This document shows positions 5,551-11,974 of a DNA stretch of 11,974 nt, piece after piece. Position numbers and translations under genes: made by a program. This stretch comes from an uncultured Steroidobacter sp. (GTDB lineage Bacteria; Pseudomonadota; Gammaproteobacteria; Steroidobacterales; Steroidobacteraceae): assembly GCA_946478975.1 (NCBI GenBank), contig CAMLEO010000226.1, positions 1-11,974 on the forward strand. The letters run 5' to 3'. The stretch's first letter is position 1. The number at the start of each line of letters is the position of its first letter. The notes under the pieces are model-generated. The model made no database searches, was not told where the DNA came from, and saw only the letters and a program-made list of their open reading frames with translations.

Positions 5551-6756
5551 ATGGAAATGATGCGCTTCGGGTCGCGAGCTGCCATCACGCTCGCAATGTT
5601 TGCTGTCGCTGCTATGGCCCAGGCAGCGCTGCCGGAACTGGCGCCAACACAGATCCTGCGACCCACCACTGACGATCTGCAGGCCGACCCCAACCAACCG
5701 CCGGGCGAGACGCAATTCGGCCTGGATGTCGCAATTCAAGATGGCGTGGCCGCGGTGGGGCTGCCGGGAGCGAGAGATGATGCCGGCCGCGTGGCAATCT
5801 TTACTCGCGACGCGAGCGGCGCTTGGGTTCGACGAGCGACACTGATCCCGCAGGATTCAACCGCCGGAGCGCGCTTCGGCAAGGCCATCGCACTTTCCGG
5901 CCGGCACATCGTAGTCGCAGCGACCAATGCCATTTATCTATTCGAAGCAGACGGAGCGCTCTGGCAACAACGCGACGAGCTGGCGCTGAGCGCAACCGTG
6001 AGCGATGTCGCTTTCGCAGGCCGGCTCGCCATCGTAGGCACCGGCGAATATGGAGAAAATGGCGCGCAAGCGTTTCGCGTGGGGCGCGACGGCCGCTTGC
6101 ACGTCGTCACTGCGCTCCTGCCCTCCGACGTGCAGGCGGCCGACCGCTTCGGCGCTCATGTTGCGATCTCCGGATCAACCGTCGCGATCACCGCGCCGGG
6201 CTACAACAGCGGCGTGGGCGCAGCATATGTTTTTGGTTGCAACGAACTCGGCTGCCTGCAACGACAGAAGATACTGTCGAGCGACAGCGGGCAGCATGGG
6301 ACGTTCGGCGATTCCGTTGCCGTACTCGGCAATACTCTGGTCGTGGGCGCGCGGAGTGTCGATCCGGTCGAAGGCAATCAACAAGAGCCCACCGGCGAAG
6401 ACAACTTCAACGCGCAAGGCGCAGCGTATGTCTTCGTACGCAGCGCCGGCACCTGGGTCGAAACACAAAAACTGCGCGTGACGCCCGACGAAAGCGACTG
6501 GTACTACAACCTCGGCTTCTCGGTGGCGTTGTCTCCCGACAGCATCGTCATCGGCGCTCCTTACGGCCTGACGCGCGTCGTGCCCGGCCAGATATTCATC
6601 TACCAGCGCATGGGCGCGATGTACGTGGCCACCCACACCAACATCGGCCCGGCTGGCCTCGGCCACAGCCTGGCAATCTCCGGCTCGACCGTGCTGAGCG
6701 GCGCGCCGTTGGAATATTGGGACCAGGGCGAAGCGAATCTCTTCACCATTCCTTGA
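5551..6756 (+). CDS. Secreted FG-GAP repeat beta-propeller protein
   Basis: 401 residues with a signal peptide (MEMMRFGSRAA, hydrophobic core, AMAQA then ALPEL) and seven visible repeats: FGLDVAIQDGVAAVGLPG, FGKAIALSGRHIVVAA, VSDVAFAGRLAIVGTG, FGAHVAISGSTVAITAPG, FGDSVAVLGNTLVVGAR, LGFSVALSPDSIVIGAP and LGHSLAISGSTVLSGAP. Each is followed by a strand such as GAAYVF or QIFIYQ. This is the FG-GAP/integrin-alpha-like pattern, and seven repeats suggest a closed seven-bladed propeller exported from the cytoplasm. No catalytic domain is seen; such proteins are usually thought to bind ligands or act as surface proteins, so the role is unknown. A cysteine pair (FGCNELGCLQ) in repeat 4 may form a disulfide. 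ATG 5551 was chosen over an in-frame upstream start at 5494 because it has AGGGAG at good spacing and begins directly at the signal peptide. The stop lies 6 bp from the stop of the converging glpV. Confidence 0.85.
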   Translation: MEMMRFGSRAAITLAMFAVAAMAQAALPELAPTQILRPTTDDLQADPNQPPGETQFGLDVAIQDGVAAVGLPGARDDAGRVAIFTRDASGAWVRRATLIPQDSTAGARFGKAIALSGRHIVVAATNAIYLFEADGALWQQRDELALSATVSDVAFAGRLAIVGTGEYGENGAQAFRVGRDGRLHVVTALLPSDVQAADRFGAHVAISGSTVAITAPGYNSGVGAAYVFGCNELGCLQRQKILSSDSGQHGTFGDSVAVLGNTLVVGARSVDPVEGNQQEPTGEDNFNAQGAAYVFVRSAGTWVETQKLRVTPDESDWYYNLGFSVALSPDSIVIGAPYGLTRVVPGQIFIYQRMGAMYVATHTNIGPAGLGHSLAISGSTVLSGAPLEYWDQGEANLFTIP

Positions 6757-6762
6757 GAAACA

Positions 6763-8496
6763 TCAGCGCGCGCGGCCCTCTTTCCACGCCTGCAACAGCT
6801 GATCATAGGCAACCGTCTCGCCCTTGGGCTTTTCATTGGCGAGCTTGGCCCACGGCGCCGCGTTGTTCGACAGCCACGCGGACGGATCTTTCTTTTCGTT
6901 CAACTTGGGCGGACAGTTCTTCATGCCGGCGCGTTCGAGCCGGGCCAGAATGCGGTCCATCTGATCGGCGAGGTTATCCATCGCCGCCTGCGGCGTGCGC
7001 TCGCCAGTGACGGCAGTAGCAACGTTCTGCCACCACAGCTGTGCGAGCTTGGGATAATCGGGAACGTTATTTCCTGTCGGCGTCCACGCAACGCGCGCCG
7101 GGCTGCGATAGAACTCGATCAAGCCGCCGTACTTCGCGGCATTCTTGGTGAAGTAATCGTGGCGGATGTCGCTGTCGCGAATGAATGTAAGTCCGACGAT
7201 CGATTTTCTCAACGACACCGTTTTCGCCGTCACGAACTGCGCATACAACCACGCGGCCGCGAGACGATTCGGATCGTGGCCGCGAAAGAATGTCCACGAG
7301 CCGACATCCTGGTAACCATTCTGCATCCCTTCTTTCCAATACGGGCCGTGCGGCGACGGCGCCATGCGCCACTTCGGCGTGCCATCGGCATTCACCACCG
7401 GCAGGCCCTTCTTGGTCATGTCCGCAGTGAACGCCGTGTACCAGAAGATCTGCTGAGCGATCTCACCTTGGGCGGGCACGGGGCCGGCTTCCGAGAACGT
7501 CATGCCCATCGATTGTCTCGGCGCATACTTTTTCATCCAATCGATATATTTGGTGAGTGCATACACAGCGGCAGGTGAATTCGCGGCGCCGCCGCGTGCG
7601 ACCGAAGCGCCGACGGGCGTGCACTTGTCCGCAGCCACGCGAATGCCCCACTCGTCCACCGGCAGGCCGTTTGGAATGCCTTTGTCCGCAGCGCCGGCCA
7701 TCGACAGCCACGCGTCGGTGAAGCGCCAGCCGAGCGACGGATCCTTCTTGCCGTAATCCATGTGGCCGTACACGCGCTTGCCGTCAATCTGTTTCACGTC
7801 ATTGCTGAAGAACTCGGCGATGTCCTCGTACGCGCTCCAGTTCACCGGCACGCCGAGATCGTAGCCGTATTTCTTCTTGAACTGCTCCTGCAGATCCTTG
7901 CGCGCAAACCAGTCGGCGCGGAACCAGTAAACATTCGCGAACTGCTGATCCGGCAGCTGATACAACTTGCCATCCACCGCGGTCGTGAACTTCCTGCCGA
8001 TGAAGTCGTTGAGATCGAGGCCGGGATTGGTGAATGCCTTGCCGGTGCTCGCCATGAAGTCGGACAGCGGCAGAATCGCGCCGTAGCGGTAATGCGTGCC
8101 GATCAAATCGGAGTCCGTCACCCAGCCGTCATAGATGGAGCGGCCGGACTGCATGGATGTTTGCAGCTTCTCGACCACGTCGCCTTCCTGGATCAAGTCG
8201 TGTTTCACCTTGATGCCGGTGATTTCTTCGAAGGCCCGGGCCAGCGTCTTGGCCTCGTACTCGTGGGTCGTGATGGTTTCGGACACGACGCTGATCTCCT
8301 TGACGCCCTTGGCCTGCAGCTGCTTCGCAGCCTCGATGAACCATTTCAGCTCGGCGAGCTGCTGGTCCTTGCTCAAGGTCGACGGCTGGAATTCCTGGTC
8401 GATCCATTTCTTCGCCGCCGCCTCGTCGGCCACCGCCGCTGAAGCGAAACACACAGTCACGGCCGCGATCGCCAGACGAAGTGCATATTTGCCCAT
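6763..8496 (-). CDS. glpV: Glycerol-type ABC transporter periplasmic substrate-binding protein
   Basis: A 577-residue periplasmic binding protein of the large extracellular solute-binding family 1 kind, expected to deliver its ligand to the GlpP/GlpQ permease. The signal peptide is MGKYALRLAIAAVTVCFASAAVA, with cleavage before DEAAAK. The cysteine in it has no lipobox, so it is probably soluble. The body has the long N-terminal region DEAAAKKWIDQEFQPSTLSKDQQ, then ISVVSETITTHEYEAKTL and ITGIKVKHDLIQEGDVVEKLQ, typical of this subgroup, which is larger than common sugar-binding proteins. The assignment rests mainly on gene order: two ATPases, two permeases, DUF2160 and this gene match the Rhizobium leguminosarum glpSTPQV glycerol system. 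Tandem ATG codons lie at 8499 and 8496; I chose 8496 because AGGAGG is only 1 nt from 8499. Another polyol or sugar is possible. Confidence 0.82.
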   Translation of the reverse strand: MGKYALRLAIAAVTVCFASAAVADEAAAKKWIDQEFQPSTLSKDQQLAELKWFIEAAKQLQAKGVKEISVVSETITTHEYEAKTLARAFEEITGIKVKHDLIQEGDVVEKLQTSMQSGRSIYDGWVTDSDLIGTHYRYGAILPLSDFMASTGKAFTNPGLDLNDFIGRKFTTAVDGKLYQLPDQQFANVYWFRADWFARKDLQEQFKKKYGYDLGVPVNWSAYEDIAEFFSNDVKQIDGKRVYGHMDYGKKDPSLGWRFTDAWLSMAGAADKGIPNGLPVDEWGIRVAADKCTPVGASVARGGAANSPAAVYALTKYIDWMKKYAPRQSMGMTFSEAGPVPAQGEIAQQIFWYTAFTADMTKKGLPVVNADGTPKWRMAPSPHGPYWKEGMQNGYQDVGSWTFFRGHDPNRLAAAWLYAQFVTAKTVSLRKSIVGLTFIRDSDIRHDYFTKNAAKYGGLIEFYRSPARVAWTPTGNNVPDYPKLAQLWWQNVATAVTGERTPQAAMDNLADQMDRILARLERAGMKNCPPKLNEKKDPSAWLSNNAAPWAKLANEKPKGETVAYDQLLQAWKEGRAR

Positions 8497-8500
8497 CATT

Positions 8501-8506
8501 CCTCCT
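8501..8506 (-). promoter_or_regulatory. Strong ribosome binding site of glpV, overlapping DUF2160 stop
   Basis: On the minus strand AGGAGG overlaps the TAG stop (8507-8505) of the DUF2160 gene and sits 4 nt before ATG 8496 (1 nt before ATG 8499). It is the best match to consensus in the transporter operon, which would suit high output of the binding protein. Confidence 0.75.
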
Positions 8507-8786
8507 ATCCCCACCGCATCACGCTCACGAGCGCGACCGCACCGAGCGCGGCGCCCCACCATTGAGCCAGGTCCGTAAGACCCGTCCACGCAAGATTGAT
8601 ATATGCCGCCAGCAGCAGCCCGATGAACAGACGATCGCCGCGCGTCGTGACCAGCGGCAACAAACCTTTGCGCGCCACCGTCGGCGAGCGCAGCTCCCAG
8701 ACGGTCATCGCGATCAGCATCAGCGCGATACATATAAAGAAGATCGCGACCGGCGGAGTCCAGGCCATCCACGAGAGCCAGTCCAT
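8505..8786 (-). CDS. DUF2160 small membrane protein of glycerol-type ABC transporter
   Basis: 93 residues beginning MDWLSWMAWTPPVAIFFIC, with membrane segments at about 11-30, 53-70 and 75-90, and a conserved-looking cytoplasmic stretch ELRSPTVARKGLLPLVTTRGDRLF between the first two. This is the DUF2160 protein found between the permease and binding-protein genes of glycerol ABC operons. Its molecular role is not known; a membrane subunit or assembly factor of the importer is a fair inference. ATG 8786 shares its A with the TGA of glpQ (TGATG on the minus strand) and is preceded by a GGGGAGGG run, so translation is coupled. The same frame is open upstream to 9629 through glpQ, but that extension is a shadow. 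Confidence 0.85.
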   Translation of the reverse strand: MDWLSWMAWTPPVAIFFICIALMLIAMTVWELRSPTVARKGLLPLVTTRGDRLFIGLLLAAYINLAWTGLTDLAQWWGAALGAVALVSVMRWG

Positions 8787-9598
8787 CAGACCCTCCCCAT
8801 CGCGAAGCCCTTGGCAATGTAATGACGCACGAAATAAATGACGAGCGCGCCCGGCACGATGGTCAGCACGCCGGCCGCCGCCAGGCTGCCCCAATCCATG
8901 CCTGCCGCCGACACCGTGCGCGTCATCGTCGCCGCGATCGGTTTTGCATCCACCGACGTGAGCGTCCGAGCGAGCAGCAGTTCGACCCACGAGAACATGA
9001 AACAGAAAAACGCAGTGACGCCGATGCCCGCCTTGATCAGCGGCAGAAAGATTCGCAGGAAGAAGCGCGGAAACGAATAACCGTCGATGTACGCGGTTTC
9101 GTCGATCTCGCGCGGCACGCCGGAAATGAAGCCTTCGAGAATCCACACGGCCAGCGGCACGTTGAACACCATGTGCGCCAAGGCGACAGCGATGTGAGTA
9201 TCGATGAGGCCGAGCGCCGTGTAGAGCTGGAAGAACGGCAGCAGAAACACTGCCGGCGGCGTCATCCGGTTGGTCAGCAGCCAGAAGAACAGATGCTTGT
9301 CGCCGAGAAATGAGTAGCGCGAGAACGCATACGCGGCCGGCAATGCAATCGTCACCGACAGGACGGTGTTCATCAGCACGTAAGTGATCGAATTGATGTA
9401 ACCGTCGTACCAGGACGGATCGGTGAGAATGTTCAGATAGTTCGCGAGCGACGGGGCTTCCGGAAACCATGCGAACGCGCCGGTGATGGCCTCGTTGGTG
9501 CGCAGGCTCATGTGCACCATCCAATAGATGGGCGCGAACGTGAACAGCAGGTACACGAGCAGAAACACCAGCCGGCCTGGAAAGGAACGCGCGCTCAT
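8786..9598 (-). CDS. glpQ: Glycerol-type ABC transporter permease
   Basis: 270 residues, MalG-like inner-membrane permease with six predicted membrane segments (about 10-31, 71-92, 103-126, 135-158, 190-210, 236-258). The EAA loop that docks on the ATPase is visible at about 164-187: EIDETAYIDGYSFPRFFLRI with glycine 173 and the closing LPL. It would pair with GlpP to make the channel. The start ATG 9598 overlaps the TGA of glpP as ATGA, and its stop overlaps the DUF2160 start. The symbol follows the rhizobial glycerol operon and must not be confused with E. coli glpQ, a phosphodiesterase. Confidence 0.85.
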   Translation of the reverse strand: MSARSFPGRLVFLLVYLLFTFAPIYWMVHMSLRTNEAITGAFAWFPEAPSLANYLNILTDPSWYDGYINSITYVLMNTVLSVTIALPAAYAFSRYSFLGDKHLFFWLLTNRMTPPAVFLLPFFQLYTALGLIDTHIAVALAHMVFNVPLAVWILEGFISGVPREIDETAYIDGYSFPRFFLRIFLPLIKAGIGVTAFFCFMFSWVELLLARTLTSVDAKPIAATMTRTVSAAGMDWGSLAAAGVLTIVPGALVIYFVRHYIAKGFAMGRV

Positions 9599-10482
9599 GC
9601 CGACCGCCCTCGCTCGTTCGCGCCCACATCTTTGATGAAGTTATAGAACACGAAACACAGCAGCAGAATAATCAGGAAATACACGAGCGAGAACGCCGCT
9701 GCCGGCCCGAGGTCGAACTGACCGACCGCCTTTTGCGTCAGGTACTGAGACAGGAACGTCGTGGCCGTGCCCGGGCCGCCGCCGGTCAGCACGAACGGCT
9801 CGGTGTAGATCATGAAACTATCCATGAGCCGCAACAGCACCGCGATCATGAGCACACCACGCAGCTTCGGCAGCTGTACGTAACGAAACACAGCCCAACG
9901 AGAGGCGCCATCGATGCGAGCGGCTTGATAGTACGCCTCGGGAATCGCACGCAAACCAGCGTATGACAGCAGTGCAACCAGCGGCGTCCAATGCCACACA
10001 TCCATCACCAGCACCGTGATCCACGCATCCATGGGATCCTGCGCATAGTTGTAATCGAAGCCGAATTGCGTCAGCACGTAGCCGAGCAGGCCGATGTCCG
10101 TACGCGCAAAGATCTGCCAGATCGTGCCGACTACATTCCAAGGCACGAGCAACGGCATCGCGAGCAGGACCAACACGAGTGACGAACGCCAACCTGTCGA
10201 CGGCATCGCGAGGGCAAGCGCGATGCCGAGCGGGATCTGAATTGCCAGCACCGCGGCGGAGAACACCAGCTGGCGCACGAGCGCGCTGTGAAGCTCGGGA
10301 TCGCGCAGCACTTCTTTGTACCATTCCCAGCCGACGAACACGCTTTGCGACGGACTGAGAATGTCCTGCACCGAATAGTTCACAACCGTCATCAACGGAA
10401 TGAGCGCGGAGAACGCCACGCTCACGAGCACGGGAAGCACGAACCACCACGCGCGTTGATTGACCGGTTTGGTGGAGCTCAT
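9595..10482 (-). CDS. glpP: Glycerol-type ABC transporter permease
   Basis: 295 residues, MalF-like inner-membrane permease. Six hydrophobic segments lie at about 11-34, 69-93, 101-124, 154-177, 206-227 and 260-284. The EAA motif is at about 182-208: EAYYQAARIDGASRWAVFRY with glycine 192 and then LPKL. LTGGGPGTAT (232-241) is a common MalF-family motif in the last periplasmic-side region. The start ATG 10482 overlaps the glpT TGA as ATGA and is preceded by GGAGAG at 4 nt; a longer frame to 10587 lies inside glpT and is ignored. The gene forms the channel with GlpQ. Confidence 0.85.
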   Translation of the reverse strand: MSSTKPVNQRAWWFVLPVLVSVAFSALIPLMTVVNYSVQDILSPSQSVFVGWEWYKEVLRDPELHSALVRQLVFSAAVLAIQIPLGIALALAMPSTGWRSSLVLVLLAMPLLVPWNVVGTIWQIFARTDIGLLGYVLTQFGFDYNYAQDPMDAWITVLVMDVWHWTPLVALLSYAGLRAIPEAYYQAARIDGASRWAVFRYVQLPKLRGVLMIAVLLRLMDSFMIYTEPFVLTGGGPGTATTFLSQYLTQKAVGQFDLGPAAAFSLVYFLIILLLCFVFYNFIKDVGANERGRSA

Positions 10483-11552
10483 GCAACTCTCCGGTCGTCG
10501 GCATAGAGCGCGCACTTGTCGGGCGGCAGATACGCGAACGCGGGGCCATTTGTGACAACTTCCCGCGCGTTGCGAATCTTGCTCCACACGGTGCGCTGGC
10601 CGATCTGCAACTGCACCATCAGTTGCGTGCCTTGATCCTGAGTGGCGGTGACTACCGCCGGCACTCGATTCGGGCCCGGCGACGAGAGCACCTGAAGATA
10701 CTCCGGCCGGATGCCGACCGTGAGTGGAGCATCAACGCCCGGCTCCTGCGTGCTGGATGTGACAATCGGCACGCCTTCGACATGGGGCGCTCCGCGCCAT
10801 TCGGAGTCCAGAAAATTCATCCCGGGACTGCCGATGAAATGCCCGACGAACCGATGCGCCGGCGCTTCGAACAAAGCCTCAGGCGTGCCCACCTGCACGA
10901 CTTCACCGTGCGTCATCACGACCACCTGGTCGGCGAACGTGAGCGCCTCGGTCTGATCGTGCGTCACGTAAATCAGCGACAGGTTCAACTGCTGATGAAG
11001 CTGCTTCAGCTTGCGCCTCAGCAGCCACTTGACATGAGGATCGATCACCGTCAGCGGCTCGTCGAACAGAACAGCGGCGACATCCGGCCGCACCAGCCCG
11101 CGACCAAGCGAAATCTTTTGTTTCGCGTCCACCGGAAGGCCCTTCGCACGCAGCGTCAGGTCGCCCTGCAATTCCAGGATCTCGGCGATCTCATGCACGC
11201 GCTTGCGAACGTCAGTTTCTTTCCATTTGCGATTGCGCAGCGGGAACGCGAGGTTGTCGAACACAGTCATGGTGTCGTAGATCACCGGGAACTGAAACAC
11301 CTGCGCGATGTTTCGCTCCTGCGGCTCCAGGGTTGTGACATCGCGACCGTCGAACAGGATCTTTCCCTGGGTCGGTGTCACCAGGCCGGAGATGATGTTC
11401 AACAGCGTGGTCTTGCCGCAGCCTGACGGCCCGAGCAACGCATACGCGCCGCCATCCGACCACGACAACGTCATTCGCTTGAGCGCCCACGTGACATCGC
11501 CCTGGCTTGGGCCATAGGCATGAGCGATGTCGATGAGCTCGATGCGTGCCAT
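10479..11552 (-). CDS. glpT: Glycerol-type ABC transporter ATPase with degenerate signature motif
   Basis: 357 residues, cytoplasmic MalK-like ATPase. Walker A is GPSGCGKTT (41-49), Q-loop Q87 in VFQFPV, Walker B VLFDEP with D164 and E165, D-loop around TVID (168-171) and H-loop H198 in THDQTEAL. A C-terminal regulatory/TOBE-type region from about 240 contains GIRPEYLQV. The ABC signature is missing: where MalK has LSGGQ, this protein has LPVDA (139-143), followed by KQKISLGRGLVR, which aligns with the conserved QQRVALARALVR region. I recall the same KQKISLGRG text from other GlpT proteins, so it is probably a family trait and not damage. It would form a heterodimer with GlpS that has one normal and one degenerate ATP site. 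No clear ribosome binding site precedes ATG 11552; the gene starts 9 nt after the glpS stop, so coupling is likely. Confidence 0.88.
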   Translation of the reverse strand: MARIELIDIAHAYGPSQGDVTWALKRMTLSWSDGGAYALLGPSGCGKTTLLNIISGLVTPTQGKILFDGRDVTTLEPQERNIAQVFQFPVIYDTMTVFDNLAFPLRNRKWKETDVRKRVHEIAEILELQGDLTLRAKGLPVDAKQKISLGRGLVRPDVAAVLFDEPLTVIDPHVKWLLRRKLKQLHQQLNLSLIYVTHDQTEALTFADQVVVMTHGEVVQVGTPEALFEAPAHRFVGHFIGSPGMNFLDSEWRGAPHVEGVPIVTSSTQEPGVDAPLTVGIRPEYLQVLSSPGPNRVPAVVTATQDQGTQLMVQLQIGQRTVWSKIRNAREVVTNGPAFAYLPPDKCALYADDRRVA

Positions 11553-11561
11553 GGTGTTTGT

Positions 11562-11974
11562 TTAAGGCGCGAAGATGAGCTGCCCGTCGGGAGTGAAACA
11601 ATAAATCCGATCGGGCTGCACGTGCAGCGTCATGCGCTCGCCGATCGTCAGCTCGTGCACGCCGGGCAGCTGCGCGACCAGCGACAACCCCTCGTGCGAG
11701 ATGTGCACGTACGTGTCGGAGCCGCTGATCTCGGCGAGGTCGATGCGGCCTGAGATCGCCGCTGCGTTTGCTTCCGGATGGATGGTGAATTGGTGAGCGC
11801 GGATGCCGAGAATCACATCCGGCGAATGATTGCGAAGCGCCGACAACGCTGGCGGCGCGAGTGGCAGCCGCAGATCTCGAACGACAGCGACGCCAGCATT
11901 CATATCGACCTGCGCCCGGATCTCATTCAACGGCGGGTCGCTGAATGCACGCGCGGCTGCGAGCGTCGCGGGAC
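11562..11974 (-). CDS. glpS: Glycerol-type ABC transporter ATPase, C-terminal part only
   Basis: The frame enters from the right edge and ends with TAA at 11564-11562. About 137 codons are in the window; the nucleotide-binding domain lies outside. The visible part reads PATLAAARAFSDPPLN at the edge, like the segment in MalK-type proteins where the ATPase domain leads into the regulatory domain (pattern x-P-A-T-x-x-x-A-x-x-F). It continues with ILGIRAHQFTIHP and ISGRIDLAEISGSDTYVHI, a TOBE-type beta-barrel, and ends FTPDGQLIFAP. It is the first gene of the operon visible here and lies 9 nt upstream of glpT. Whether it has a normal LSGGQ cannot be seen. Confidence 0.82.
   Translation of the reverse strand, partial: PATLAAARAFSDPPLNEIRAQVDMNAGVAVVRDLRLPLAPPALSALRNHSPDVILGIRAHQFTIHPEANAAAISGRIDLAEISGSDTYVHISHEGLSLVAQLPGVHELTIGERMTLHVQPDRIYCFTPDGQLIFAP

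Noticed and set aside
5823..7010. 395-codon + strand frame crossing the FG-GAP gene and the end of glpV
   Set aside because: Very arginine-rich out-of-frame shadow that spans two real genes.
8497..8817. Upstream extension of the glpV frame into the DUF2160 gene
   Set aside because: The extension contains no signal peptide and overlaps DUF2160; a clear signal peptide and AGGAGG mark the start at 8496.
10483..10587. Upstream extension of the glpP frame into glpT
   Set aside because: The ATGA overlap at 10482-10479 and GGAGAG before ATG 10482 give the usual start; the extra residues resemble no permease N-terminus.
1..11974. CRISPR array, tRNA/rRNA genes, insertion sequences, phage or toxin-antitoxin genes
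   Set aside because: No regular spaced repeats, no transposase or integrase frames and no RNA gene signatures were seen on reading through the window.

Overview
The window is GC-rich, densely coded chromosomal DNA from a Gram-negative bacterium, most likely a proteobacterium. Secreted plant-cell-wall lyases beside a rhizobial-type glycerol ABC transporter fit a soil or plant-associated heterotroph. I cannot place the genus; a Steroidobacter/Povalibacter-like gammaproteobacterium or a betaproteobacterium is only a guess. I see no rRNA, tRNA, CRISPR array, insertion sequence or phage gene.

Layout. (1) 1-540 (+): the C-terminal part of a DUF808/YedI-type membrane protein, running in from the left edge. 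(2) 537-4041 (-): a pectin-degradation pair. A rhamnogalacturonan lyase (PL11 catalytic domain plus C-terminal CBM35/CBM6-like module) is followed 10 nt later by a PL1 pectate lyase with calcium-binding repeats at its C-terminus. The lyases are preceded by an AT-rich 127-nt control region with several dyads and a direct repeat. (3) 4169-5426: a divergent pair made of an ArsR-type winged-helix regulator (-) and an antibiotic-biosynthesis-monooxygenase-fold (ABM) protein (+). They share a 53-nt intergenic region with a strong inverted repeat that overlaps the regulator start codon and its predicted -10 box. A 61-codon piece resembling the C-terminus of an alpha/beta-hydrolase follows the ABM gene with an ATGA overlap. 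(4) 5551-6756 (+): a secreted FG-GAP-type beta-propeller protein with seven visible repeats. (5) 6763-11974 (-): a glycerol-type ABC importer operon in the order glpS (partial)-glpT-glpP-glpQ-DUF2160-glpV. It has ATGA or TGATG overlaps at three junctions and runs off the right edge.

How the genes work together. The two lyases would attack the rhamnogalacturonan-I backbone and homogalacturonan outside the cytoplasm. The six glp-type genes would form one importer: periplasmic binding protein GlpV, permeases GlpP/GlpQ, ATPases GlpS/GlpT and a small membrane protein. GlpT lacks the LSGGQ signature, so the ATPase pair is probably asymmetric. The ArsR/ABM pair looks like a small self-contained stress or redox module. 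No gene for using the imported substrate (glpK, glpD) and no pectin-oligomer transporter is in view.

The most interesting unexplained pieces are the apparently leaderless, operator-overlapped ArsR/ABM promoter region, the hydrolase remnant fused in register to the ABM stop codon, and the repeats in front of the lyase genes. I did not find evidence of a wholly new system.
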